Notes: generated from the sequence alone by a model not told the origin. A stretch of DNA of 64,000 nt from Glebionis coronaria (GCA_025667525.1 CM046876.1:81075512-81139511); one strand, 5' to 3'. Positions 34,187 to 46,925 are shown, numbered from the stretch's first letter. A program made the numbers and translations.

Positions 34187-37079
34187 TGTGACAACCCGTC
34201 AATTTTAGGTCGTTATTTTAATCTCGACTATTGCGTATTACGTGTTTGCTTTAATTCGAATTTTAAATTATCGACTAACCGAGAAGGTTATGACTTGAAA
34301 CTAGCGTAAGAATGTCGATTAGATGAAAACCGACAAGTAATATGTTAGGTATCGATATTATATTCTCAAATAATCATAAGAATGATTTTTATTATATTTA
34401 ATCCTTATTTCTCGTATTTTACGATTTAACGATTGACGATAACTATTAGTGATCGCGACGGATGTCCAAAAATTTACGTTTTATTATCGATTGTCTCGAT
34501 ATTTTATATTTTCGACGTTTTCGATTTAATTGCGTTTTAAGTCATGTCGAAGCCTTGTTATTATATTTTCAAGCGTTTTAACTTTCGAAAAGTATTTTTA
34601 CGAAACCCGAGCCCCGTAAATATTTTTAAAATTTACAATTTACATTTTCTACCTTGTAAACTATTTACTTGCAATTTTGTACCAAAAGTATGCCTAAATG
34701 ACAAAATCTACCCTAACCTTGGACTATATAAACATTTTCCACTAACTCAATTCATTTAAAAATTCATTTAAATAAAAAAATCACCCATCTCTCTCTCTTC
34801 TTCCCCTTTTGTCGTCCACCACCATCACCATTGCCACCATCAAAACTCAATTTTTACTTTGAATCTTCCAAATCTAAAAGAAGACCCATCTTGGAAACTC
34901 AAAGAGCTTCCTATTGGTATAAATTTTTCCCACATGCATCCACTTAATTTTTATTTTCAATTTTTGATGATGAACATCATGTTTGATCCATTTTTATGGT
35001 GATGGATGTTGTTAATATTATTATATTAGTAGTGGGTTGTTGTTGCATGTAAGGTTTTTAATTATTTAATTTTTGTGAGATTATATTTGAGGATGTTATG
35101 AGTTAGTTAGATGTGTTAGTATGATATTAGGATGATATTAGGACCATAGGAATTGTTGGAATGGGTTGAAAAATTGTTTTGGTATGATTTTTAGATGGTC
35201 TATTTTAGGCAGTAACTTTAAGGCTGTTTTTGAATTACTTACTTTAAAAATCTTGTTAAACTAATAAAACTGAGTCGTAGAGAATTTCGTTAGCTTCGAT
35301 TTGAGCTAAAGTAGAGCTTCTAACTCATTACGAGCGAAAAGTTATGCTACTTTTAGTATTTGTGTACCGGGAGACGGGTATCGGCACAATCCAAAAATTG
35401 TTGTCGGTATTTGGATCAAATCTCGGGGACTATAAAATGAGTTTTAAAAATGTTCAAGGACTGTTGTAAGATGATAAACCTCAGGTCATGAGTCTATTTT
35501 CAAACTCGAGTGTCGGTTTTGCAAACGGAATTGTTTAGATAAGTCAAAATGGTTTTACAAGTCAAAGGCGTAAAACTGTCCGTTTTTTGTAACACGAAGG
35601 TGTGTCGGGCAGAAGGTCTTAGAAGTAATATTTTTGAATGAAACTTAAACTGAGTCTTATTCATATTATGTGTGAGTTTGTCACCAAGTTTCGTCGAAAT
35701 CGGACAAGTCTAGATAGGTTAGATTGGTGTGTACATTTGGAGTGTACATGCTGATTGGTATTTTGGACACGTAGTTCAATACTTGTATGGCGTGAGTTGA
35801 GTATTCACTATTGGACATGGTGACTTACTCAAGTGTTAAGTCATTATATAAATGACTTAGTTACTGGTCCGAGGAAAGTAAAATGATGGTTTGACTTGCG
35901 TTGACTTGGCGTCTTATGACGGGTCAATGTCGAGAGTGCAAGTTTTTAAATGAATAAGTGTTGAATAAAAGGGTATAGAAGTACACTTATATTGTTAATT
36001 TTTCGGGATTTTCATGGTTTTATAAAATTGACTTTCGTATTATTTAAGTACTATTTATACTTGAGTCGTTTATCAACGTACGCGCCTTATTTGGTAGGTT
36101 GCGGTCTTCGTGTTTAACGGGCATCCCAAATCGTCGGCGATCGTCACATTACTACTATCGTACCAAGGTGAGTCTATAGCCTCGCTTTAACATGTTTACT
36201 TGTTTTATAAAACCCGCGAGGGGGATAACATGCTTGTTTTATTAAAATAAAAGGGGTATGACGAGAAGTTTTGGGAAACCTTTATTATTGGAAAAGCATT
36301 TATTATAAATGAAGGGTACAACGAGAAGTTGTGGTAAACCCTCTTTCTTTTAAAATTGAACACAAAGGACCCGATTGTATGCTTAGATGAAAGTTGTTAT
36401 ACAAGTTTGTTTAGCCTAAAAAGACCCATGAATCGTGAATTGTTAATCGAAAGGAACGCTAATACTATGGATAGATCTATCGGGGTGACACCCAGTCCGG
36501 TCGCGACTAGCTATCGCGTGGTGTTGTGATGCACCAGTAATGAAACATCGGATGCAATTGTATAAGAGAAATATACGCACTTGGCTAGGTGTGTTGGGCT
36601 GAAATAATATATGTTAACGTTCAATTTCACTAGACTTATGAAATAACAACGATAATTATGTCTGATCCACATGATTGTCAACCACGGAAGGTTTATTCAG
36701 AATACTTGTGTTCGTTTATTTAATTTAAACTCTATAGATTCACTAAACATTTTTGTTGACTTTATAGCATGTTTTATCTCAGGTCCATGAAGAAGGCACT
36801 CAAGGAAGGTGGTTTCGTGCAGCTTGCATAATTAAAATGTTTTGGCCCACTTTTCTAAACTATGTCCATTCTAAGAAACTTTTATTATTTGGTTGGTTGT
36901 GTAAACCTTAAACTATTTGGGGACCATGTGTGAACAGTTTTATCTTTAAACAAATGAATGTATGTATGTTTTGTTAAAACGACTCATTTTGAGGCGTTTT
37001 CTATGATATTGAGGTTGAACCATGATAGTAACACCCAATGACCCTTCCGCTGCTATGACCCGAAATTGGGGGTGTTACA
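34187..37079 (+). repeat. 5' LTR of element C
   Basis: Begins TGTGACAACCCGTCAATTTT and ends GGGGGTGTTACA. TATA-like TATATAAA at 34725-34732. A block AAGGTGAGTCTATAGCCTCGC at 36165-36185 and AAACCCGCGAGGGGG downstream are shared with the LTRs of D and H on the opposite strand. TAGTGATCGCGACGGATG near 34448 is also shared with D. Confidence 0.95.
34725..34732 (+). promoter_or_regulatory. TATA-like box in C 5' LTR
   Basis: TATATAAA, conserved at 42691-42698 in the 3' LTR, followed by a pyrimidine-rich stretch with CTCTCTCTCTTC about 50 bp on. Confidence 0.55.
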
Positions 37080-37082
37080 GAT

Positions 37083-37094
37083 TGGCATCAGAGC
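37083..37094 (+). promoter_or_regulatory. Primer binding site of element C
   Basis: TGGCATCAGAGC, three bases after the LTR, one mismatch from the standard initiator tRNA-Met PBS. Confidence 0.9.
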
Positions 37095-37521
37095 TCAAGT
37101 TATAGAGAACGAAAAGATTTTCCAAAAATAAAATTTTGAAATCTTTTGACTATAACATCTGCAAGCGAAACCTCCGAGTTTCCAATGGAAGAGAATAAGA
37201 AAAGTATATATATGTTATACATATTTAATTATTATTTATGCTTAAAGCATAATGGATTAAATTTATTTATTATAAATGTTTATTATTTGATTATTATAAT
37301 ACTAATACGTGATTTACAAACGACGCTGATTGTCACAATAGAAAACCTTGTCTTTTGACTCATTCCTCGTGAATCTTCGTTCCTTGTCTAAATTCTATTC
37401 TTTATTCTATCATCCATTCTTGTTTCTTTTCATCTATCTATTCTTATTTTGTGTTATTCATGTTTTGTTATCACAAGCGTTGAATGAATACTCATTTTGA
37501 TGTGAATTGTGTAACAGGATT

Positions 37522-39450
37522 ATGCCGCCAAAACAGTTGACTGGGACTCAGTTACGTGCTATAGTAGCTGATCAATTTCAAATATCTAAGAATGCATTTA
37601 TGGCAAATTTGAATAATGGAGCCGGTGGATCTGGTGGAGCTGGAGGATCTGGCAGATCTGGTGGATCTGGTGGATCCGGTGGAGCTGGTGGATCTGGTGG
37701 AGCTGGCGATATTGGAGCTGGCAACACTGGAACTGGCACTACTGGAGCTGGTAACACTGGAGCTGATAATACTGGAGCTGGTAATACTGGAGCTGGCAAT
37801 GCTGGTGCTGGAACTGGTGATGCTGATAGACCAGTGATTCCTGAAAACAAGAAGTGCAATTATACCTCGTTCATGAAATGCAAACCTCCAACTTTTAAGG
37901 GTACTGAAGGTGCTGTTGGGTTAATGCAATGGTTTGAGAAATTGGAATCCGTGTTTCGATTTAGTGGAAGTGAGGAAGGAGATAAGGTGATTTTTGCCTC
38001 TGCTACTCTTCAAGGGCGAGCATTAACCTGGTGGAATGGGAGAATGGCATCAATGGGTATGGATGCTGCTTATGCTACACCTTGGGTTGAAGTAAGAAGG
38101 TGGATGACTGAGGAATTCTGTCCAAGGAGTGTTATTTAGAGGTTAGAACAGGAACTATATCAGCTGAGACTGAAGGGTACTGACATCGATGGATACACAA
38201 ACAGATTCCATGAACTTGCTCTACTTTGTCCAAACAAAGTTAACCCAGAATACTTGAAGGTAGAGCAGTATATTCGAGGCTTACCTACCAACATCCGTGG
38301 TGATGTGACCTCATCTAAACCCGCCAATATTGATGAAGCTGTTCGTATGGCCTACCAACTAATGGGTCAAATCATCCAAGACAAGGCTGATGGTGTTTCT
38401 GAAGGTAACAAAAGAAGAACTGACAATGATGGTGACGATCGTGGTGATAACCGTCAATCTCACAACAGGAATCAAAACCGAAGGAGGGGTAATGCTAATG
38501 CGATGACTAAAACTGCATCTGCTGATAAGGGAACCAGATGTCAACGCTGCAAGAAGTCTCATATTGGTGAGTGTGCTAAGTGTGGGAAGTGCAACAAGTT
38601 AGGTCACAAGACTGAAGACTGTTGGGGACCAAGAAAGAAGGGAGTGACTTTTTTTAACTGCCAAGGCAAAGGTCACATGAGGAACCAATGCCCTCAACCT
38701 CCAAAGAATGCACGTGGTGGAGATAACCAGGGAAAAGCTTATCAGTTGGGTGAAGCCGAAGCGAAGCAAAACCCGAAAGTTGTCACTGGTACGTTTTTAC
38801 TGAACAACCGTTATGCTACAACTTTATTTGATTCTGGTGCGGACAAAAGCTTTGTGTCTACAAGTTTTAGTACCTTAATTGATATCAAACCGGCCAAACT
38901 AGACGCGAGTTATGAGTTAGAACTAGCTGATGGTAAATTAGTGAGTACCAATCGTGCGCTCCTAGGATGTTCTCTTAATCTTCTGAACCGTATTTTTTAA
39001 GATAGACTTGATGATTGTCGAATTGGGAAGTTTTGATATTATTATCAGAATGGATTGGCTATCCAAGTATAATGCGTCTATCTTGTGTGGAGAAAAGAAA
39101 GTTAGGATTCCCTTGGATGACAAGACCATGGTTATCGAGGGTGATAAACGTAATTCACGACTAAAAATCGTTTCATGCATTAAGGCTCGTAAGTATATCG
39201 AAAGAGGTTGTGAGTTATTCCTAGCTAAAGTAGTGGAGAAGGAACCGAAGGAGAAACGTGCTGAAGATGTACCTGTCATCCGTGACTTTCCTGAAGTGTT
39301 TTCAGAAGATTTGCCTAGACTTCCTCCTCCAAGGAAAGTAGAATTCCAAATTGACTTAATTCCTGGTGCTGCACCCGTGGCTCGTGCGCCATATCGTTTA
39401 GCACCATCCGAGCTGAAGGAGTTATCTGTGCAATTGCAGAGCTATCCGAT
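37522..39450 (+). pseudogene. Element C gag and protease, broken
   Basis: ATG at 37522 (MPPKQ). An in-frame alternative start 15 nt upstream lies in weaker context. Residues ~35-105 are a Gly/Ala/Ser/Asn/Thr low-complexity tract built from GGATCTGGT/GGAGCTGGT-like repeats. The retrotransposon gag domain follows (FKGTEGAVGLMQWFEKLE, ALTWWNG). TAG at 38137-38139 interrupts it, then the frame goes on (QLRLKGTDIDGYTNRF). CCHC knuckle CGKCNKLGHKTEDC is intact near 38580; a second one has lost its first Cys (FFNCQGKGHMRNQC). Protease motif FDSGADKSF near 38830. A T-run insertion near 38992 shifts the frame (open again from 39008), and a 1-nt deletion near 39445 shifts it into the RT frame. The linker [10 protein letters not shown] before RT is typical of the lineage. 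Confidence 0.9.
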
Positions 39451-42111
39451 AAAGGTTTTATACGACCGAGTTCGTCACCTTGGGGAGCTCCTGTCTTATT
39501 CGTTAAGAAGAAAGATGGTTTGTTTCGTATGTGTATTGATTACCGAGAGCTGAATAAGCTAACGATCAAGAATTGTTATCCGCTTCCAAGAATTGATGAT
39601 TTATTTGATCAACTTCAAGGTTCTCGTGTTTTCTCCAAGATTGATCTTCGTTCTGGTTACCATCAACTTCGCATACGTGAGGAAGATATTCCTATTACGG
39701 CGTTTAGAACTCGTTATGGTCATTATGAGTTTCTGGTTATGCCTTTTGGTTTGACTAATGCACCTGCTGTATTCATGGACTTAATGAATCGCATTTGTAA
39801 GCCGTATCTTGATAAATTCGTGATCGTTTTCATAGATGATATTCTAATCTACTCCAAGAGCAATGAAGAGCATGCCGAACACTTAAGGATTATCTTGAAC
39901 TTGTTAAAGAACGAAAAGTTGTACGCTAAATTCTCAAAGTGTGATTTTTGGCTTAATTCCGTACAATTTCTCGGACATGTGATTGATAAAAGTGGAGTAC
40001 ATGTTGATCCTGCAAAGATCGAAGCCATCAAGAATTGGAGTGCTCCGACTACTCCAACTGAAGTACGACAATTTCTAGGTTTGGCTGGTTATTACCGAAG
40101 GTTTATTAAAGTATTCTCTTTGATATCGAAACCATTAACTAAGCTGACTCAGAAGAATAAACCTTATGTGTGGGGCGATGATGAAGAAGAAGCTTTCCAA
40201 ACCCTGAAGATGAAACTCTGTAGTGCGCCGATCTTATCCTTACCTGAAGGAAGTGAAGACTTTGTTGTTTATTACGATGCATCTCTTCGAGGATACGGTG
40301 CTGTTCTCATGCAACGGGAAAAGGTGATCGCATATGCCTCTAGACAATTAAGGAAGAATGAGGAGAACTACACGACCCATGACTTAGAATTGGGTGTTGT
40401 GGTTTTTGCTCTGCGACTTTGGAGACATTATCTGTATGGCACGAAGTGTACAGTATTCACTGACCATAAAAGCCTACAATACATATTGGATCAAAAGGAG
40501 CTGAGTATGAGGCAACGTCGATGGGTTGAACTCTTGAGTGATTACGACTGCGAAATTCGTTATCATCCAGGAAAGGCGAACGTGGTAGCTGACGTGTTAA
40601 GTCGAAAGGAAAGGGAGAAACCGATTCGAGTGCGTGCTTTGGTGGTGACAGGTCATAATGACTTACCTGAGCAGATTCGAAACGCACAAATCGAAGCGTG
40701 CAAAAAGGAAAATATTGCAGCCGAAAGATTTAGAGGAGACGGTGAAACATTTGAGACGCGAGCTGATGGTATCAAATGTTTGAGAGGTCGAGTCTGGTTA
40801 CCATTATATGGTGGACTGAGAGACTTGATTATGTTAGAATCTCATAAGTCCAAGTATTCTATTCATCCTGGATCGGACAAAATGTACCAAGACTTGAAAA
40901 AGTTATACTGGTGGCCGAATAAGAAAGCTGATATTACAACATACGTCGCGAAATGCTTAACATGTGCAAAAGTGAAAGCTGAATATCGGAAGCCGTCAGG
41001 ATTACTTGTCCAACCTGAAATTCCAATCTGGAAATGGGAGCGAATTACGATGGACTTCATCACAAAACTCCCAAGGACATCGTCTGGGTTCGATGCAATT
41101 TGGGTTATTGTCGATCGTTTAACTAAATCCGCTCATTTTATTCCAATCAACGAGAGGTTCGGTTTGGAGAAACTCGCCGATATTTATCTGAAGGGAATCG
41201 TGTGCAAGCATGGTGTTCCCATTTCAATCATTTCCGATAGAGATAGTCATTTTGCTTCTGGATTTTGGAGATCACTTCAAAAGTCATTAGGAACCAATTT
41301 GGATATGAGCACAGCCTATCATCCACAAACTGATGGGCAAAGCGAAAGAACAATCCAAACTTTGGAGGATATGCTACGTGCTTGTGTGATAGACTTTGGA
41401 AGTAGCTGGGATAAGCACTTACATTTGGCCGAATTCTCGTACAATAACAGTTATCACGCGAGTATTAAAGCTGCACCTTTTGAAGCACTTTATGGGAGAA
41501 GATGTAGATCACCCGTTAGCTGGAGTGAGGTTGGTGATGCCCAACTCACTGGACCAGATTTGATTAGAGAGACGACGGATATGATTGTGCAAATCAAGAA
41601 TAGGTTGTTGTCTGCTCGAAGCTGACAGAAGAGTGTGAGAAGAAAACCATTGGAGTTTAACGTGGGAGATAAGGTTATGCTAAAGGTATCACCATGGAAA
41701 GGTGTTGTACGATTTGGAAAACATGGGAAGTTTAGTCCTCGTTATATCAGACCATTCAAGGTTACATCTAGAGTAGGACCCGTGGCATACCAACTTGAAC
41801 TACCACAAGAGCTGTATGGGATTCATAACACTTTTCATGTGTCGAATCTGAAGAAGTGTTTATCCGATGAAGAACTCATTATACCGTTAGACGAGGTTAA
41901 GGTTGATAAAAAGTTGCACTTTATTGAAGAACCGGTCGAGATCATGGATCGTAAGGTCAAGCAACTGAAGCAAAGCCGAATACCTATTGTCAAAGTTAGA
42001 TGGAACTCTCGAAGAGGACCGGAGTTTACTTGGGATCGAGAAGACCAAATGTGGAAGAATTACCCTCATCTCTTTGATTTCAACAAGCGATCGAGCAAGA
42101 ACGCAAGTTGA
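39451..42111 (+). pseudogene. Element C pol: RT, RNase H, integrase, C-terminal domain
   Basis: RT has [12 protein letters not shown] (39520), [13 protein letters not shown], the catalytic FIDDILIYS (about 39829) and [11 protein letters not shown]. RNase H has [13 protein letters not shown] (~40271) and [10 protein letters not shown]. Integrase has the HHCC zinc region ([13 protein letters not shown] to CLTCAKVK, 40840-40980) and the core D (TMDFI ~41050), D (SDRDSHF ~41236) and E ([11 protein letters not shown] ~41340). An in-frame TGA at 41623-41625 separates the final 158 codons (open 41635-42111), which hold [13 protein letters not shown], the [13 protein letters not shown] motif and [11 protein letters not shown], the tail typical of Tekay/Del chromoviruses. 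In an active copy it would make cDNA and insert it. This copy cannot produce the full polyprotein. Confidence 0.93.
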
Positions 42112-42134
42112 TCTTCGAGGGCGAAGATCCTTAT

Positions 42135-42147
42135 TTGGTGGGGATGA
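42135..42147 (+). promoter_or_regulatory. Polypurine tract of element C
   Basis: TGGTGGGGATGA directly before the 3' LTR start at 42148. Confidence 0.7.
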
Positions 42148-45045
42148 TGTGACAACCCGTCAATTTTAGATCGTTATTTTAATCTCGACTATTACGTATT
42201 ACGTGTTTGCTTTAATGAGAATTTTAAATTATCGACTAACGAGAAGGTTATGACTTGAAACTAGCGTAAGAATGTCGATTAGATGAAAACCGACAAGGAA
42301 TATGTTAGGTATCGATATTATATTCTCAAATAATCATAAGAATGATTTTTATTATATTTAATCCTTATTTCTCGTATTTTACGTTTTAACGAATGACGAT
42401 AACTATTAGTGATCGCTATACCGACGGATGCCCAAAAATGTACGTTTTATTATCGATTGTCTCGATATTTTATATTTTCGACGTTTTCGATTTAACTGCG
42501 TTTTAAGTCGTGTCGAATCCTTGTTATTATATTTTCAAGCGTTTTAACTTTTGAAAAGTATTTTTACGAAACCCGAGCCCCGTAAATATTTTTAAAATTT
42601 ACAATTTACATTTTCTACCTTGTAAACCATTTACTTGCAATTTTGTACCAAAACTATGCCTAAATGACAAAATCTACCCTAACCTTGGACTATATAAACA
42701 TTTTCCACTAACTCAATTCATTTAAAAATTCATTTAAATAAAAAAATCACCCATCTCTCTCTCTTCTTCCCCTTTTTCCGTCCACCACCATCACCATTGC
42801 CACCATCAAAACTCAATTTTTACTTTGAATCTTCCAAATCTAAAAGAAGACCCATCTTGGAAATTCAAAGAGCTTCCTATTGGTATAAATTTTTCCCACA
42901 TGCATCCACTTAATTTTTATTTTCAATTTTTAATGATGAACATCATGTTTGATCCATTTTTATGATGATGGATGTTGTTAATATTATTATATTAGTAGTG
43001 GGTTGTTGTTGCATGTAAGGTTTTTAATTATTTAATTTTTGTGAGATTAAATTTGAGGGTGTTATGAGTTAGTTAGATGTGTTAGTATGATATTAGGATG
43101 ATATTAGGACCATAGGAATTGTTGGAATGGGTTGAAAAATTGTTTTGGTATGATTTTTAGATGGTCTATTTTAGGCAGTAACTTTAAGGCTATTTTTAAA
43201 TTACTTACTGTAAAAATCTTGTTAAACTAATTAGATAGGGTTGTAGAGAATTTCGTTAACTTCGATTTGAGCTAAAGTAGAGCTTCTAACTCATTACGAG
43301 CGAAAAGTTATGCTACTTTTAGTATTTGTGTACCGGGAGACGGGTATCGGCACAATCCGAAAATTGTTGTCGGTATTTGGATCAAATCTCGGGGACTATA
43401 AAATAAGTTTTAAAAATGTTCAAGGACTGTTGTAAGATGATAAACCTCAGTTCATGAGTCTATTTTCAAACTCGAGTGTCGGTTTTTCAAACGGAATTGT
43501 TTAGATAAGTCAAAATGGTTTTACAAGTCAAAGGCGTAAAACTGTCCGGTTTTTGTAACACGAAGGTGTGTCGGGCAGAAGGTCTTAGAAGTAATATTTT
43601 TGAATGAAACTTAAACTAAGTCTTATTCATATTATGTGTGAGTTTGTCACCAAGTTTCGTCGAAATCGGACAAGTATAGATAGGTTAGATTGGTGTGTAC
43701 ATTTGGAGTGTACATGCTGATTGGTATTTTGGACACGTAGTTCAATACTTGTATGGCGTGAGTTGAGTATTCACTATTGGACATGGTGACTTACTCAAGT
43801 GTTAAGTCATTATATAAATGACTTAGTTACTGGTCCGAGGAAAGTAAAATGATGGTTTAACTTGCGTTGACTTGGTGTCTTATGACGGGTCAATGTCGAG
43901 AGTGCAAGTTTTTAAATGAATAAGTGTTGAATAAAAGGGTATAGAAGTACACTTATATTGTTAATTTTTCGGGATTTTCATGGTTTTATAAAATTGACTT
44001 TCGTATTATTTAAGTACTATTTATACATGAGTCATTTATTAATGAACGCGCCTTATTTGGTAGGTTGCGGTCTTCGTGTTTAACGGGCATCCCAAATTGT
44101 CGGCGATCGTCACATTACTACTATCGTACCAAGGTGAGTCTATATCCTCGCTTTAACATGTTTACTTGTTTTATAAAATCCGCGAGGGGGATAACATGCT
44201 TGTTTTATTAAAATAAAAGGGGTACGACGAGAAGTTGTGGGAAACCCTTATTATTGGAAAAACATTTATTATAAATGAAGGGTACAATGAGAAGTTGTGG
44301 TAAACCCTCTTTCTTTTAAAATTGAACACAAAGGACCCGATTGTATGATTAGATGAAAGTTGTTATACAAGTTTGTTTAGCCAGAAAAGACCCATGAATC
44401 GTGAATTGTTAATCGAAAGGAACGCTAATACTATGGATAGATCTATCGGGGTGACACCCAGTCCGGTCGCGACTAGCTATCACGTGGTGTTGTGATGCAC
44501 CAGTAATGAAACATCGGATGCAATTGTATAAGAGAAATATACGCACTTGGCTAGGTGTGTTGGGCTGAAATAATATATGTTAACGTTCAATTTCACGATA
44601 CTTATGAAATAACAACGATAATTATGTCTGATCCACATGATTGTCAACCACGGAAGGTTTATTCAGAATACTTGTGTTCGTTTATTTAATTTAAACTCTA
44701 TAGATTCACTCAACATTTTTGTTGACTTTATAGCATGTTTTATCTCAGGTCCATGAAGAAGGCACTCAAGAAAGGTGGTTTCGTGCAGCTTGCATAATTA
44801 AAATGTTTTGGCCCACTTTTCTAAACTATGTCCATTCTAAGAAACTTTTATTATTTGGTTGGTTGTGTAAACCTTAAACTATTTGGGGACCATGTGTGAA
44901 CTGTTTTATCTTTAAACAAATGAATGGATGTATGTTTTGTTAAAACGAATCATTTTGAGGCGTTTTCTATGATATTGAGGTTGAACCATGATAGTAACAC
45001 CCAATGACCCTTCCGCTGCTATGACCCAAAATTAGGGGTGTTACA
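42148..45045 (+). repeat. 3' LTR of element C
   Basis: 2898 bp, collinear with the 5' LTR. One visible length difference is TGATCGCTATACCGACGG (near 42412), where the 5' LTR is 6 bp shorter; D has the longer form. Followed directly by ATCAA. Confidence 0.95.
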
Positions 45046-45050
45046 ATCAA

Positions 45051-45515
45051 AGGGCGTGTGGAAGAACGAAAGCGTACCTTGGCCACAAAGAGCAATCCAT
45101 GAAAGAATAAATGTTATGCCCAACAATGACTATGATGAGTACTATGTCTTCAAGGACTAGTATCATTCCCAATCATCTTGGTATCATCATTCAAAGATGT
45201 TAAAGATCAATGAAGATGAGTCTTCTACAGGTGCAAGTAACTCAATCCACAACCAATTAAGTGATTGATCTTCATAAGTACCTACACAAAGCAAGATGCA
45301 AACTAGTAGATACATTTCAAGAGTAAATCTAAAATGCATAAAGACTACTAATCTTAAGAGGGATGTAATATCATCAATTAAAAGACCTATTTTCCAAGAA
45401 AACATAGTTTTGACCAAAAAGAAACTTTAGTACAACTAGACCTTCTAATTTGAGGAGACAATGGATCGATCCAAGTTTCAAAGTACAATATACTTCAAAG
45501 TACAAGTTTCAAAGT
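45051..45515. other. Element E flank to the right of C
   Basis: Continuation of E beyond C, 465 bp, no supported ORF. It ends with the repeated string CAAGTTTCAAAGTAC (twice within 50 bp), just before the second copy E' starts inside its LTR, so the junction may be a rearrangement scar. Confidence 0.55.
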
Positions 45516-46739
45516 ACCTTACATCGTTTCTTACATTATTTTACAAAACTAAGCTAAATGTCGAGACCTAATCTTTAGCTAGGACCAATCTACACAACGT
45601 TGCCTACTTCACAATTTAACGACACAAGGCTAGATGTCGAGTTTTAATCTTAAGGTAGAACCAATCTTCACGACGTTGCCTACTTCACCATTTAACAACA
45701 CAAGGCTAGATGTCGAGTTCTAATCCAAAGCTAGAACCAATCTTCACGACTCTTCACTTTGAAGCTAAGTGAGAACTTCACACAACACAACTACTAATCA
45801 CTTTCAAGTTTAGTGAGAACTCACAAGACACAACCACATCACTTTATAGTTTAGTGAGAACTCCTAATCAAATCTATTACAACTCAACTAGACTTATCCA
45901 AGTACACACATGTAGCTTGGATTTACACAACACAAATCCAAGCAAACACATATGCAATGGATGTACACAAGAAATCCAAGTATCCACAAATACAATGGAT
46001 TGACCTAAAACAAAAAAGGTATCATGATGAATATGACTAGCTCATAGATTCATCTTTATCACAACACTAGTGAGTGAGTGATCTTCTCATTGGACAAGGT
46101 AAAGGATGGAATCAAGAGGATAATCATATGTAAAAATCCTTAACAATTTAAGTGATCATTTACTAATGATTATGCTATAGAAAATAGAAAGGGGGCTGAG
46201 AAAAACGTCCAAGAGGCTTGCTGGAAAATGAGATTTGACCCACTATTTAAAGGAGACAAAGTATTACGGATCTATAACGGCTAGCTGTGCGCGGTACCTT
46301 ATCTCGCCTGGCGGTTCCATATCGCTAAGGAACCACGTAGGTACTTAAGGTACCGCCACTAGAGTACGCTCCGTTTTTTGTCTTTTAGTGGGGTAGGAAT
46401 ATCTGAGGTATTTGAAGCCTTCAAAGGATATTCTAACAGCATTTGGAATATGCCATTTTCAAATTTTCATTTTCCATTTTAATAAAACATTTTCTAAAAA
46501 AGAAAGTTTATTAAAAAGTCTTTTGTCATATTAACAAAGTGAGTTTTAAGGATAATCATTTTGATGATCACTAAGTATGATTAAGAAAGGTTAGTGATAT
46601 GATTATTACCTTGATGATAGTGTTAGTTAAATAATTCATTTTGTGTTTTACACTAAATGTGTTGTATGGTTTGTTGTGATCAAAAGTAAGAAAGATTAGT
46701 TATCACTAATAATGTTTTTAGGCATTAGTTGCATTAACA
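45516..46739 (-). repeat. Truncated 3' LTR of E'
   Basis: Matches 27187-28350. The inner end on the minus strand is TGTTAATGCAACTAATGCC, right behind the polypurine tract, so the true LTR ends are TGTTAATGC and TTTCTACA (TG to CA). Contains the ~76-bp tandem repeat and palindromic module 46291-46357. Confidence 0.82.
46291..46357. repeat. GC-rich palindromic module 1 of E' (in LTR)
   Basis: Counterpart of 27999-28067 with three or four base differences. CGGTTCCATATCGCTAAGG and CTTAAGGTACCGCC are kept. Confidence 0.8.
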
Positions 46740-46925
46740 ATCTCCCCCTTTTTGATTACGAAAAACGATAAACTCATTTACGTAGAAACACAAAATATTG
46801 AATTATTAACGAGTTTATCACTATCATTTCTCCCCCTTTGTCGTAGCAAAAAGGTTAGCACAAGTCTTCGAAAAACATCGAACTTTGCTAGTAGCTCCCC
46901 CTTGGTGGTTGCTCCCCCTTGCTTG
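46740..46925 (-). promoter_or_regulatory. Multiple polypurine tracts of E'
   Basis: Minus-strand AAGGGGGAG-type motifs at about 46741, 46830, 46896 and 46911. The first (AAAAAGGGGGAGAT) abuts the LTR and is the likely real PPT. Confidence 0.75.

Larger units (their letters stand above)
34187..45045 (+). mobile_element. Element C: Tekay/Del-type Ty3/gypsy retrotransposon
   Basis: 10.86-kb element with LTRs of 2893 and 2898 bp (TGTGACAACCCG to GGTGTTACA), flanked by a perfect ATCAA duplication (34182-34186 and 45046-45050). It has a PBS for tRNA-Met, Gag with CCHC, protease, RT, RNase H and integrase in gypsy order, and a C-terminal domain like that of chromovirus Tekay/Del. Two frameshifts and two in-frame stops disable the polyprotein. 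It sits in element E. LTRs are about 97-98% identical by eye. Confidence 0.95.
26858..45515 (-). mobile_element. Sirevirus-like element E (minus), interrupted by C
   Basis: E starts at 26858 with TGTAGAAACTAGAGGGG, the mirror of a Sirevirus LTR end (CCCCTCTAGTTTCTACA), directly inside A's pol. On the minus strand its order is: non-coding DNA (45515 to 32759), ORF a, ORF b, ORF c, several AAGGGGGAG polypurine motifs, LTR. No gag or pol is visible, so the 5' half is missing or unrecognised. Element C interrupts it at 34187-45045 with ATCAA duplications. The right limit is taken at the junction with the second copy E' and is uncertain. Confidence 0.75.

Noticed and set aside
37578..37859. Pro/Ala-rich minus-strand ORF
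   Set aside because: Antisense of the Gly-rich Gag tract of element C, with no independent support.
45187..45417. Minus-strand 76-codon ORF in the E flank
   Set aside because: No motif and no second copy for comparison; length is within chance for AT-rich DNA.
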